DNA of 64,000 nt from NCBI GenBank assembly GCA_025618425.1, contig CM046838.1:20854838-20918837 (forward strand). Direction: 5' to 3'. A program made the position numbers and the translations under genes. Shown piece by piece: positions 34,102 through 45,899 of the stretch (positions are counted from its first letter, which is position 1; each line of letters begins with the position of its first letter). Origin of the DNA: Heliocidaris tuberculata (taxonomy: Eukaryota > Echinodermata > Echinoidea > Camarodonta > Echinometridae). The notes under the pieces were generated by a model that saw nothing but the letters and a program-made list of their open reading frames with translations, did not search any database and was not told where the DNA came from.

Positions 34102-37100
34102 TCAATTGGATTCAGCTTCAGCTTCCTCAACAATCATCTCTTCAGGTGATCCTGGTGCTGGTTGCAAATTCCAGGGTCCCGGGAGTGGCTTTGGTAAGCG
34201 CTGATATGCATATCTTAAATATCGCTTCATAGCCTCTTCTTCATCCTTTAATTTTGTGTCGTGTAATCCAGGATTACTTTGTACAGCATCTGTTGAAAAA
34301 ATAGATAACTTAAAACTCTAGTCACACTAGAGACAGGATCAGCAAGAATGCTGTTGGAATGAAATTCTGTGGTAATTCTTGTATATTTGAAGTGCATTCA
34401 TAATATTGCAACTGCATTCTGAGAACATTTGATCTTCAGGCCGATTATGAGGGCGGCTGAAAAGTTTTGCTTATTTACAAAACTTTTGAAGTGCATTCAG
34501 AGTAAAGAAATACTGAATGGCATTCAAAGTGTATTCTAAGTTTCTAACTGCAACCCGACTACATTTTAACTGTTTGTACAGCATTCCAACAGTATATATA
34601 CATATATGTATATAATAATAATAATAATTAAACATTCTTATATAGCGCATAACACATAAGCATAATTGCATGTCTCTATGCACTTAGTAAGGAAGAGAGG
34701 AAAAGAAATGAAAAGATGCACTGGGTTCATAATTATAATTTATCAAATCTCGTAAGACTGGGGTTATTGATTCATGTTTCTTCGTACGTGTAGCAAGTCG
34801 GGCTGCAGAATTTTGAAGGAGTTGTAGTCTTTGAATTTGAGAAGGGAGACCAGAAAGCAAACTATTACAGAAATCAAAGTGGCACATAACAAAAGCATGG
34901 ATTAATCGTTCAGTGGTTGATCTATCTAAAAAATTAAGAATTCTTCCTATTTTGTGTAATCCAAATGAAGTTGAGCGAAATCCAAATGAAGCTTATTATG
35001 TGTCAAATGATTCTGGTAGATAATGAGTAATTGATCAGTAATTACTTTATAAGCAAGGATTTCTCTAATTAGACGGGTCTTTTCTCCGAGGTATAATTGA
35101 TTATGACCGATTCGCGAGCCTACAATTTTCACCATGCTGGATTTGCAATTAGATTTCGTTATTTCAAAACGTTTGGCATGTTTAATCTATGTCTGAACCT
35201 ACTGTGATTACTGGAGTTTGGCTTTAAAATTACGGTCAGTTGCTGTTGTAAAGTCAGTCGGTATCAAGAAGTCATGGGGTCAACAGTTAAGGGATTCTTA
35301 CAATTTCAATTTCTTCCCAAATGTTGCCCGAAGTTTGAAAAACTAGATAAATCCTTGACCATGCGAAGTCAAGTTAATGCATTCTTCCTTGCCAGATCAG
35401 AAATATATCACTTTTAATTATGAGAAAAATATTGGGATAAATTTAGAGTATGAAAACAAACAATTTTCACAAACACAAAGACATCTGTGATCTTAAACAG
35501 AGAAATCTGTCTGTTTGGAGGAGAAATAACATTTTCTGACTTTTAAGATTCTTGTCCTATGCAGACGGAGGTCTCCCACAGGCACCGTACGAGGGGTGGC
35601 TTGCACGATGCTTAATCACTATCCCTATGGGAGAATTGGGTGAGGTGCCTCGTCCGATATGATTACGGCTAAACTAAAGTCAGGAATTGCAAAATAACAG
35701 CCTAAATACTGAAAATGATATCTTATAAAAACAGCTGGGTTACCAGCTTTTTGAAATTTCCAAGATTTGGGTAACATTTTCAAGTAAAATATGGCAGTGT
35801 ATGGCTCGCTGATATACTTCCTCAGCAAATGCAAGCGCAAGCCATGTACATGCGCACTGTACATGTCGGTGCACAACACACATTCTAGCGCTCGCACTCA
35901 CCGAGGAAGCAAACTGATGAGCCATACACTACCTTGTATTTACATAAAAATTTCAACCAAATGTCAGAAATTTGAAAAAAGCTGGTATGCCCACTGTATT
36001 GAATACATCATTTTCAGTATTTAGGCTGCTATTTTCTAATTTCTGACTTCGGCTTAGTTGTAATCGTGTCGGGTGAGGCACCTCACCCGATTCTCTCATA
36101 AGGACAGTGCTTAAGCATCATGCAAGGCACCCCCATTCGGTCTATGTAGGGCTTTGTCTCATGAAGGTCCCAACAGGGAATCTACCATCCAATTTCTGAT
36201 TCGAATTGGCAAACCGTTGCACAGTTATACAAATTTTACAAGTGCTCCAGACTGATTCCTAATTACCCTACACGTAATTTGTAGAGATTCCCCTGACTCA
36301 GGAATAGTTTTTAAAATGCAACTGCTTTTTAAATTTATATTTTATCCAAATAAAATGCTTTATATTTACCAAATATTACACCAATCACTCCTTTCAGCAT
36401 GCAGAATTTGACCTTGTCACCTCGCTGACCTTTCCAGTTGTACTTGTTGGCAAGCCTGATTTCCATCAAGGTCTGCAACTGTCGATTCACAGCTTCCACC
36501 ACTGTTCCTCCTCCTACTTTACTCATCATGGACATCTGGAGTATGCAATAAAATCTGTGCTATTACTTGCCTTTTCATGCATCACCTTCATAATTTAGAT
36601 GCACAAGCAATCAAGTATATGAACTGATCAGTTTTAGAAAATCCTCAATGGCATTACTCTTGTTTATCATTCCTGAAAAACATCACAGCAAGGGGTGAAT
36701 TTCCAAATACTGTTCCCAAATGGCACACAAATATCTATGAAAAAAAAAAAAATTGGAGGAAAACATTTTTTGCTGAGCCTGAAAACTGCTTGCTTTACAA
36801 TATATCATTCTAATGTATTTTTTGAATTGATATAGAAATCATAAATACATTATTGTTGCCATCAATATGGTTAATGAATATGTTCCGAGTTTAACATGGA
36901 AAAATATTCTAGCACTTGTCTTCCTGCACTTAAAAAAAAAAATCTTTAAATTGCTATATAATCAATCATTTATGGAATTAAGTAATTTTTTATTTCTTCT
37001 TTTGTTAACTTTAAGGGTAACAAGCAGCATACTTGAATTATGCTTGCCAATGGCATAATCGAATTGTATTAAACTAAGACTTAGAATAAAATAAATCTTC

Positions 37101-37402
37101 ACTTCTACTTTTGACAACTACACGTAACATGAACAGGAGGTCAAGTTTCTTTCACTACTTCAATTCAACATTAACACATTTTTTGCTTACAAAATACTTT
37201 CTCTTTGACGCATCCTTCAAAGCATCATTTAGTGCGGTCATCTCCTCCACATGATTAAGAGGCAGAGAGGGCATGTCGTTTGGCTCGACCTCCTCCTCCT
37301 CTCTCCCTTGCGTGATGATATGGAGAACATGTCGAAGAACCTTTGAATTTGCTTTCACTTCTTCCTTCAACGCCTCAACCTTAATACACAGGCACTTGAG
37401 TT
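34102..37402 (-). CDS. DUF4806-domain protein, three 3' exons (5' end not found)
   Basis: Three minus-strand exons have matching phases and GT..AG borders: 37191-37402, 36370-36535 and 34102-34289 (stop TGA at 34102-34104). Together they encode 187 residues after a split first codon. The first gives a helical stretch (VEALKEEVKANSKVLRHVL), then LPLNHVEEMTALNDALKD. The second starts MSMMSKVGGGTVVEAV and contains LANKYNWKGQRGDK. The third starts at DAVQSNPG, contains EEEAMKRYLRYAYQR, and ends in a Pro/Glu-rich tail. The order leucine-rich helix, short Leu-Pro-Leu stretch, GG-t-v-v, KYNWKG and AV-x-SNP is the hallmark of DUF4806 (Pfam PF16064), whose function is unknown. The frames are intact, which argues for a working gene. 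No in-frame start was found before the first exon, so at least one 5' exon is missing. The gene lies between the two GACGTC arrays. Confidence 0.75.
34684..34985 (-). pseudogene. Non-LTR retrotransposon reverse-transcriptase remnant
   Basis: On the minus strand the frame reads GRILNFLDRSTTERLIHAFV, then CHFDFCNSLLSGLPSQIQRL, then QNSAARLATRTKK. These match the C-terminal part of LINE reverse transcriptases (the FDFCNSLL and QNSAARL stretches are diagnostic). The frame ends without the downstream domain, and the upstream catalytic core is absent, so this is a truncated copy. It sits in the second intron of the DUF4806 gene, on the same strand. Confidence 0.8.
35490..35560 (+). repeat. Dispersed repeat shared with 42455-42535
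   Basis: AAATCTGTCTGTTTGGAGGA followed by ATAACATTTTCTGACTTTT recurs at 42467-42510 in the same orientation with a few differences. The family was not identified. Confidence 0.5.
35560..36165. mobile_element. Foldback element in an intron of the DUF4806 gene
   Basis: The left arm (about 35565-35845) and right arm (about 35885-36165) are inverted copies at roughly three-quarters identity. Shared blocks include AGCCTAAATACTGAAAATGA and GGGTGAGGTGCCTC. The loop is about 40 bases. Overlapping open frames in the arms carry no recognisable domain. Confidence 0.7.
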
Positions 37403-38799
37403 CTGAAAATAAAATCCATTAAAATTTCTGTAATTCATAGGGTTTCTATTATTTGTTAAACTTCTATCCTCCTTCATGTCAGTTTTTATGTTGTATCAAT
37501 TTTTATGTATTTCTTTTTCAAGTCTTTGGCTCTCATTAGTAAGACAGTGGATGTACATGTACAACTACTGGGAACCTCAATGGAGCATACTGCATACAGA
37601 ATTTTTTGTCAGTTTATCAAAAGTGATTGATGGAGCCTCCCTCCTCCATCCCCAGGTGGAATTAAAGTTTAGGGGTAGTGTATCATTTTTGCAGAGTTCA
37701 ACTGTAACTGCAAGTTTTAAATTAAACAACATTTAATTGGGGATTCTCTGTAATGTTGTGAGGAGAAAACTTCTGTGAAATGATGCAATAAGCAATGCTT
37801 CAGTGACAAAAAAAACCCAAAAAAAACAAAAACCAACATATTGTACAATAAGTTGTTGATATTTCACTCTTGGCATATTCTTAGTTTACTAGAAATGTGA
37901 CTCGCCGGCTCAATACCACAAATAATTCAGAAATTTAGGTTTCTTGTTTTTTTACAGCACCTAAAAGAAGGGATTCTAAGCTTTAAATGATACAGTGTAT
38001 ATAGCTTGCCTAACAAGGACAGTCTGAATGCTTATAAATTACCCTTTCAAATACGCTAGTCTTTCAAGGTCATGTACAAAACAACGGAGAAAATGGGTTA
38101 TAAAGAGAAGGGACATATTTTGGACCTTAATGCGATTAGTTAATCAAATCAATGCACAGGCCCTTATTATGTTAGGCGATTTTCAGATTTCGTACTTCGT
38201 ACTCGAGTCGTAGGCCGTAGCCGTACATCGGTAGGGTCTTACTCTACTTTAGTCAACTTGTTTCAGTTTCACTTTTCAGCTAACAATTACTAACATTAGT
38301 AACAAGATAGTAACAGTTAGGTCTAAACAGTTTGGAACAATCGCAGAATACCCTACCATAACAGAGTAGACAACACATTTAAAGAACGATGCATTCATAC
38401 ATAACATGTCATATATGCATGTAGTCTAGCCAGAAAATGGTAGGGTATTCTACAATCATGGCAATTAAGCCGTTAGTTTTCATTAACATTAACGTACTTT
38501 GGCTTGCTTTATTACTAAAGTCAGATGATATTTTAAAAAAAATCTCTTTCAATTGTTGATCACTGACACTGTGACTACTTTCGTAGCAGGTCTAACTCTC
38601 TAACGTTAACTTTGTAATAGTCTAACCGTTAACATGGTTAACCAGGTTTCCGTTACAAAAGGCCATAGGCATAGCCACTCATGCCACTCAGCTCAAGTTT
38701 TTTAACCGTCAACCATGTCAACCGTCGACCGTTAAGTTAACGTTAGGTATGTTGTTAGAATTAAAAATTAAAGAAATATTTTTATACTTACCACAAAGA

Positions 38800-39060
38800 C
38801 AAACGGTACGGTATGCAAATTCAGTACAGGTTGATGTAGACCGAGTACCGGTAATTGTATAAATTCAATGGGAATACTGATCTCTAAAGTAAAAGTAAAG
38901 TAAAATTTTCTTAGGCAGGCCTCGGCTAGTCAGTGTAGTCGGAATCAGACACGTGCATTATGCGTGAAATGCATATATGCGCTGCACGTTAATTCAGGCT
39001 AGGCTGCGCTGCGCTGGCAGCGGCCGCGCCGAACGCGTACCGTTTACATGCAAGCTAGCT
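38800..39060 (-). promoter_or_regulatory. Candidate promoter and first exon for the DUF4806 gene
   Basis: A good minus-strand donor (TTTGTG/GTAAGTAT at about 38797) ends a possible exon. Upstream of it, 38930-39060 is locally CpG-rich (GGCAGCGGCCGCGCCGAACG) in AT-rich surroundings. Position and strand suit a start site for the DUF4806 gene, but no open frame links it to the exon at 37402. It could be a 5' UTR exon or unrelated. Confidence 0.3.
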
Positions 39061-39289
39061 AGCTGCAATATGATTTCTGCTTGCTCAGCATATATGATTT
39101 GTGCTCGATCATAGCAATGCACACATTTCAAACTTTTCTTTTTGTTTTGACATGATAGCGCTTTAAAATACCGTGCAATGATTAATAATAATCGTTTATT
39201 ATTTTTAAATTTAATTTAAGCGTTAAAAACGAAATGAGGAGGGAGTAAATTACTAAAGATAGAAAAGTAATATAATTCATGTATATTTG

Positions 39290-42215
39290 ACGTCACTCTT
39301 TTTGAACAAAACAAAAAAAGTGACCGTACACATAAGACGTCTTAAAGATATCGTATTTTGGACGGGGAATTGCCAATAAAAGGGCTTTTGTAAAGGCGTC
39401 TTTAAGACGTCTTCGCGATGTCGCATTTATATTGGTCCAAACTGAGAAAAAAGTACGACCTGAAGACATCTTAAAGATATAATAAAGACCAGTGGCGTAA
39501 TGACCCAACTTAATTGATTTTGAGGGGGCAGAACACCGAGCACGCGAGAGAGCGAAAATTTTGACCTTCTTAAAATGAAAATTTAATTTTGTGATAGATT
39601 TTTCCACAATATCCAGAAAATGATTTCATATTTTAACCTTTCCCTTTCCTTTTCCTTTTCTTAATTTCTTAATTTTTCCCCTGAATTCTTTTTCCTTGGT
39701 CTTGGAACTTTTTTTTTTTTTCTTCTTTTTTGAGGAGGGGGGGGGGGGGGGAAGTTCTGCCCCAATGCATGTGTACGCCAGTGATAGACGTCATATTTTG
39801 CTGTCATAAATTTTGTTACGAAAATAAACGCTTCACACAGTGACATGATTTACTACTACTAGTATACTACGGACATCTAGACCTAAAGAACAATGAAAAA
39901 GAAAAGAATGGCAAAACTATATATCGACGTTTTAATTATGTGGTATTTTGGAAAAAAATATCAAAAAGTTGGATCTTTATAGACGTCTTAAAGACGTCGT
40001 ATTTTGATCAAAAATGGGAAAAAATGGTCTTGTATAGACATCTTAAAGATGTCTTGAAAATGTATTTCAGTGGTCGGTATAAACGTCTTAAAGACGTCTT
40101 AAAGAAGTCGTATTTTGGAAAAAAAATAATGACTAAAGTGGTCTTAATATAGGCGTCTTATAGACGTCTTATAAACGTTTTGTAGACATCTTAAAAGATG
40201 TCTTTAAAATGTATTTAAACGGTCGTATCAGACATCTTATCAACGTCTTAAAGATGTCTTTAAAATGTATTTTAGTGGTCTTCTAGACGTCTTAAATACA
40301 CCTTAAAGATATCGTATTTTGGTAAAAAATAATGACAAAAGTGGTCTTAATATCTTATAGACGTCTTATAAACGTTTTGTAGACGTCTTAAAAGATGTCT
40401 TTGAAATGTATTTAAACGGTCTTATAGACGTCTTAATTACGTCTTAAAGACGTCATATTTTGGACAAAAATGGAAAAAAGTGGTCTTGTAGACCTCTTGA
40501 AGATGTCTTTTAAATGTATTTTAGCGGTCTTATAAACATCATAAATACGTCTTAAAGATGTCGTATTTTGGAAAAAAAAAATGACAAAGTAGTCTTAATA
40601 TATGCGTCTGATAGACGCCTTACTGACATCTTGTACACGTCTTAAAGACGTCTTAAAAATGTCTTTTAAATTCATTTTAGTGGTCTTCCAGATCTAGACC
40701 TAAAGAACAATGAAAAAGAAAATGGCAAATCTATATTGACGTTTTAATTATGTGGTACTTTGGGAAAAAATATCAAAAAGTTGGATCTTATAGACGTCAT
40801 AAAGACGTCGTATTTTGATTAAAAATGGGGGAAAATGGTCTTGTAGACATCTTAAAGATGTCTTGAAGATGTATTTTAGTGGTCTTATAAACGTCATAAA
40901 TACGTCTTAAAGATGTCGCATTCTGGAAAAAATAATGACAAAAGTGGTCTTAATACAGGCGTCATATAGACGTCTAATAAACGTTTTGTAGACGTCTTAA
41001 AAGATGTCTTTAAAATGTATTTAAACGGTCGTATAGACGTCTTAAAGATGTCTTTAAAATGTATTTTAGTGGTCTTCTGGACGTCTTAAATACACCTTAA
41101 AGATCGTATTTTGGAAAAAAAAATAATGACAAAAGTGGTCTTAATATAGGCATCTTATAGACGTCTTATAAACGTTTTGTAGACGTCTTAAAAGATGTCT
41201 TTAAAATGTATTTAAACGGTCTTATAGACGTCTTAATTACGTCTTAAAGACGTCATATTTTGGACAAAAAAATGGGAAAAAAGTGGTCTTGTAGACCTCT
41301 TGAAGATGTCTTTTAAATGTATTTTAGCGGTCTTATAAACGTCATAAATACGTCTTAAAGATGTCGTATTTTGGGAAAAAAATTGACAAAGTAGTCTTGA
41401 TATATGCGTCTTATAGACGCCTTACTGACATCTTGTAGACGTCTTAAAGATGTCTTAAAGATGTCTTTAAAATGCATTTTAGTGGTCTTCTGGATGTCTT
41501 AAATACGTCTTAAAGATATCGTATTTTTGTAAAAATAATGAAATAAGTGGTCTTAATATAGGCGTCTTATAGACATCTTATAAACGTTTTGTAGACGTCT
41601 TAAAAGATGTTTTTTAAATGTATTTTAGCGGTCTTATAGACGTCTGAATTACGTCTTAAAGATGTCGTATTTTGGTTTTAAAAAAATGATAAAGTGGTCT
41701 TAATATAGGCGTCTTATAGACGTCTTATTAACGTCTTATAGATGTCTTAAAGACGTCTTGAAGATGTCTTTAAAATGTATTTTAGCGGTCTTCTAGACGT
41801 CTTAGATACGTCTTAAATATGTTGTATTTTGGTTTTAAAAAATGACAAAAGTGGTCTTAATATAGTCGTCTTATAGACGTCTTATAAACGTCTTAAAGAC
41901 GTCTTAAAGACGTCTTAAAGATGTCTTTAAATAGTATTTTAGTGGTCTTACAGTCGTCTTAAAATTGTCTTTAAAATGTCGTAATTTTGTAAAAAATAAT
42001 GACAAAAGTGGTCTTAATATAGGCGTCTTGAAGACGTCTTATCGACGTCTTCAAGACGTCTTATTCACGTCATATTATTGTCATTTTTTTGGCTACAAAA
42101 ATCATCTTTTTACAAGACGTCATTAAGACATCGTAAAGATGTCATGTTTACGACGTATGACGAGTTGGACGAGTTTTGACCAGTTTAAGACGTCTTTAAG
42201 ATGTCAGTCTGCTAT
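39290..42215. repeat. Irregular GACGTCTTAAAGACGTC array with higher-order structure
   Basis: About 2.9 kb consists of GACGTCTTAAAGACGTC-like words separated by recurring spacers such as TGTCGTATTTTGGAAAAAA, AAAGTGGTCTTAATATAGGC and TTTAAAATGTATTTTAG. A longer block starting GACCTAAAGAACAATGAAAA occurs at 39880 and again at about 40696. This gives a higher-order period near 815 bases. The array is interrupted by a small element at 39490-39783. Confidence 0.85.
39490..39783. mobile_element. Small CAGTGGCGTA-ended element inserted in the GACGTC array
   Basis: CAGTGGCGTAATGACC (39490) is inverted with one change at TACGCCAGTG (to 39783). GACGTC words stop at the left edge and resume at the right, so this is a later insertion. 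The interior carries an A/T-rich segment and a G run (39738-39750). Confidence 0.6.
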
Positions 42216-42220
42216 CAGGG

Positions 42221-43550
42221 AAGTCTCTCTGTAGTATGAATAAATAGAAAAGGGAGATTCATGAATTTATCGTCCTTCAAATATTTTATGCTTAACAACT
42301 TGAAGGAGTGTCTTTTCCACAGGTAAAATGACTAAAGAAGTAATTGTGCATTTAAGGGATTCGTATAGGCTTTCTCATGTTTTCATTTGTTTCAAAATCA
42401 GTCAGTGGAATCATTTTTGTCTTACCATTATTTTAAGTATTAGTCGTGACTTCTTAGACAGAAAAATCCGTCTGTTTGGAGGAGTTTTATAACATTTTCT
42501 GACTTTTGATGTTCTCCTCCAATTATGTAGGAGAGGAATTCCGTGAAGCCAGACGTAGTCTCAGCGGAGCATATTCCCGAACGAAATAGACTGATTTTTC
42601 GGTCTATGACTTCTATGCCATTACGTATACTAATTCACGTGTCTGTTATTGGACAAAAATTTGTCACACGGATCTGTATTTTTTTCATTTATTCAATTTA
42701 TTTGTTATTTTTTTCTCAAATTCAGATAAAAGGCTCGGGCAGAATACTATTATACAAGGACAGAATAATGATGCATACAGAACATCTTACATTAAAGTTG
42801 AACAAGCCTATAATGTAATATAGATCTTTGTTCAGGTATTAGCTTTCCTTTCTTTTGTTTTTCTAAGTTACATGATTTGGTTTTCTCAATTGAGAATCAA
42901 AGTCTTTGCTTTTGCATTGGCCCCCCATAGAAAAGGAAAATATTAAAGTACACAGATGTCTGATTAAACATGAAAAGGTATTGAGGTTAAGTATAATGAA
43001 CAAAGCGGCTGACAGAAATGCGATTTTCTTACAAAATCTACTTCACTGATCATCTCAACTGAAAATCAGGTAAAACGCTTTTCGGATTTCTATTAATTTG
43101 AGTGATTAACAGAATATGGTTATTTTGAAAGATATAAATAGACAATCCAACCACCTTAATAGCTTGTTTCTTTCAAACAGCCATTATTTTTTAAGTTTGA
43201 AGTTTATTTGTTCCACTTTTAAACAAAAAACATTTCAGATTTTACAAGCACAATTGTCAATTTCAAAACATATACGGGTAAAGTACTCAAATCAAGTACA
43301 ATGTACGGTAAATAACTAAATATAGGTATAAAGTTTCGAGACATTTAGGAACGTCTGGCAAAAAAAGAAGAAATGTAAAACGTGCATGGGGGAGCCTAAA
43401 TAAAAAGCATTGCTTTAAATGATTAGGCTTCGGTACAGAGTAAGTACTTCTTATTATAGAATGCAATAAAAAGCGAAACGGAATAGAAGTATAAGATTCA
43501 CTAAACATACAAGGAGAGCAAATCTCAGAATGTGGAGTAAAGAAACGAAA
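42221..43550. other. Unassigned AT-rich interval
   Basis: No exon or mobile element was recognised, apart from the dispersed repeat at 42455-42535 shared with 35490-35560 and a CCAGACGTAGTCTCAGCGGA segment (42549) that resembles sequence at 21002. Confidence 0.4.
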
Positions 43551-43672
43551 AAGACGAAAGAGAAGAAGGAAAAAAATGAATAAAAAGAAGAATAAAGGAG
43601 AAAAGGAAGAAGAAAGAAGAAGAAAAGGAAGAAGAAGAAGAAAAGAAGGGGAAGAAAAATTGTTAAGGCAGG
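43550..43672 (+). repeat. Purine-only low-complexity tract
   Basis: About 120 bases are almost entirely A and G (GAAGAAGAAAAG-type). Open frames here are compositional. Confidence 0.85.
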
Positions 43673-44057
43673 ACAGTCTATGTGACCACCTGTACGATCC
43701 AGCATGACATGAATATTCATATACGTAGAGGTAACACCTTTGCTTCCGTTTAAAAGAATTGTTGGACGTACTATCAACCAGTTCGTTATTTATAGGCGGT
43801 TCCAGAATTTGAGTTCAGTAAAGGTGATTGTTTTGTTTGCGAAAACGGTGCGAGTTCGGGGGAGGTGGAAATGGTTTGTCTGTCTATATAGTTGGATAGG
43901 TATGTACAGCATTACTGCGTTGCAATATAGGGCCGGAACGACGGAATGAAAAAAAAAAAGCAGTGCCTTGGAGAACGGTTTTCTCTCTTCTTTTTCTTAA
44001 CAAGAAAAAATGGTATGCTTTGGAACGGAAATTTGAGTGTAAAAATGGGGGTCTTCT

Positions 44058-44108
44058 GGGCGGAACATACCCACCGCACACTATATACTGAGTGCCCCCC
44101 CCCCCGGT
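44058..44108. repeat. Fragment of the GAGTGCCCCC repeat family
   Basis: GGCGGAACATACCCACCGCA followed by CTGAGTGCC and a C run resembles the right end of the element at 48204-48723. It appears to be an isolated end. Confidence 0.4.
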
Positions 44109-44211
44109 CTCTGTCTGTCTGTCTCTGTCTGTCTCTCTCTCTCTCTGTATATCTTCCGTATATGGAGGGATTCGCTTGACGGTGCAGGCGATTTTAATAT
44201 ACTATTACAGG

Positions 44212-44385
44212 CAGTGGCAGATCCAGGAATTTGAAATGAGGGCCCGGGGGGGGGGGGGATACGCCAGCGGTGAGGGAGCGGAGGATGTGGGAGGGGGGTA
44301 TCCCCCCTCCCACGGTAAAAAATCACAAAACAGAAAATTTAAAGGGGGCGCTCGCCCTTGGCTCCCCTGTTTGGATCCGCCACTG
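44212..44385. mobile_element. Small CAGTGGC-ended element
   Basis: CAGTGGCAGATCCAGG (44212) is inverted as GGATCCGCCACTG (to 44385). The flanks TTACAGG and TTACAAG may be a degenerate target duplication. The interior holds G and C runs. It is probably hAT-related by its ends. Confidence 0.65.
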
Positions 44386-44701
44386 TTACAAGTCCCTGAG
44401 TGCATGCTTGATACCGGTATCATAGTTCTTGACTTAAACTCAAAATTTTTTTGTTTTGGTTTGTAAATGCACTTCAGAGTTTCAAAACAAGGTGAAATTG
44501 CATTGCATTAATAATATATGATTCTTCATTGTCTAGGTGTCGTCACATTCTCATTTAGTCATTTTAAGAACAAAACTAATAACAACAAAAAAAAAAAAAC
44601 AAAAACAAAAACAAAAACAAACAAACAAAAAAAAAAAAGAAACGAGGCGCATGGCCGAAAAAAGGAAGGAGGATGAGACGAGAAATTAGGATTAATTTTA
44701 A

Positions 44702-45282
44702 AGGAGAATGAAACCCTGGGGAAAAATCAATTTCAATGAAAAGAGAGGATATAGAGAAGCAATTGAAAAAGGGTTCCATCAAAATCGGTTGAGAAATGAG
44801 AAAGTTATGAAAGTTTGAAAAGTCTCAATTTACTTTCTATGGCGATCCTCAAATTGGCAATGTTGCTTCAAAGTGACAGGTTAAGTAGGACAACTCTCCA
44901 TATGTTTTGTACACAAAATTTCATATTTTTCCCATTATCTCTCAAAGTGCAGCTTGTCTCCTTCTTAGCTCAAGATATATCATGGGAAAATGTATTTGAC
45001 ACAACATATGTTGAGTTCACAAAAAGACAAGCAGCATCTTTAGAGATAATGGAGAAAATATGAAATTTTGTGTACAAAACATATGGAGAGTTGTCCTACT
45101 AAACTTGTCACTTTGAAGCAACATTGCCAATTTGAGGATCGCCATAGAAAGTAAATCGAGACTTTTCAAAATTTCATAACTTTCTCATTTCTTAACCGAT
45201 TTTGATGGAACTTTTTAAAAATTGCTTCTCTCTATCCTCTCTTTTCATTAAAATTGATTTTTCCCGAGGGTTTCATTCTCCT
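44702..45282. mobile_element. Kolobok-like foldback element with TTAA on both sides
   Basis: AGGAGAATGAAACCCTGGGG (44702) is inverted at the right end (to 45282), and TTAA occurs at 44698-44701 and 45283-45286. Inverted similarity runs through almost the whole element, including ACTTTCTATGGCGATCCTCA and TTTTGTACACAAAATTTCAT. It has no coding capacity. Confidence 0.8.
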
Positions 45283-45333
45283 TTAATTATCATTGGCCTA
45301 CTATGCTTCAACATGTGTATAGATGAGTATCAA

Positions 45334-45600
45334 GGGGGTAACCTCGCTAGTCATAAGGACCACTTATTCATAAGGACCGCTATCCATAACTCGTGACTAA
45401 ATGAATAGCGGTTTCGTATGAATAGCGGTCCTTCTCAATAGCGAGCAAAGCATACACAAATTACCTCGCTATTCATAAGGACTTCCGTTCATAAGGACTA
45501 CTATTCACAATTACTCATAAGGACCGCTGTTCATAATGCGTGTTAAATGAATAGCGGTTTTCTATGAATAGCGGTCATTATGAATAGCGAGCGGACCCGG
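45334..45600. mobile_element. Palindromic element built from CATAAGGACCGCTATT motifs
   Basis: CCTCGCTAGTCATAAGGACC at the left and the complement of CTCGCTATTCATAATGACCG at the right form inverted ends. The interior repeats TCATAAGGACCGCTATTCAT and its complement alternately, giving two adjacent hairpins (to about 45450, then 45467-45595). Confidence 0.65.
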
Positions 45601-45899
45601 TATCCGAAGTGGCATGTTAATTTTCATGGCAACCAGCCCAACCAGCAACCCTTTTGTATCAGTCGATGAAGTACGTTGCATGACGTATATATCACTGTCT
45701 TTTTATCTTATTATTTCCTTTTCCTTCTTCTTTCATTTCTGTTCTTCGCTGTATGATGGGTCGGGTTATCAGCAATACAGGTTCGACCTTTTATCAAAAC
45801 CGTACTTTCTTGTCGAAATGTGTAGCGCCTTGCATAGGCTCTGCAAGAGTGCTCAGTCCCGAAATAAAGCACGCGTATATTATTGTGGTACATGTCGAT

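Larger units (their letters stand above)
27231..42220. mobile_element. Candidate 15-kb DNA element with GACGTC arrays at both ends
   Basis: The left terminus CCCTGATAGCAGACTGAC (27231) is inverted at the right terminus (ending 42220). The inverted match covers 37 bases with two differences. Immediately inside each end, sequence is dominated by GACGTC and its variants: a 55-bp array on the left (to about 28310) and a longer irregular array on the right (from about 39290). Between them lie about 11 kb that include the DUF4806 gene, a reverse-transcriptase remnant and smaller inserted elements. No transposase was recognised and the flanks (CCATAA left, AAGTCT right) show no clear target duplication. 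The alternative is two separate relatives of one small repeat that happen to face each other. Confidence 0.5.

Noticed and set aside
34947..35135. Minus-strand frame just upstream of the reverse-transcriptase remnant
   Set aside because: It shows no reverse-transcriptase motif and is in a different frame, so I did not extend the remnant into it.
35625..36024. Two opposing frames of 77-90 residues
   Set aside because: They lie in the arms of the foldback element, without splice sites or a recognisable domain.
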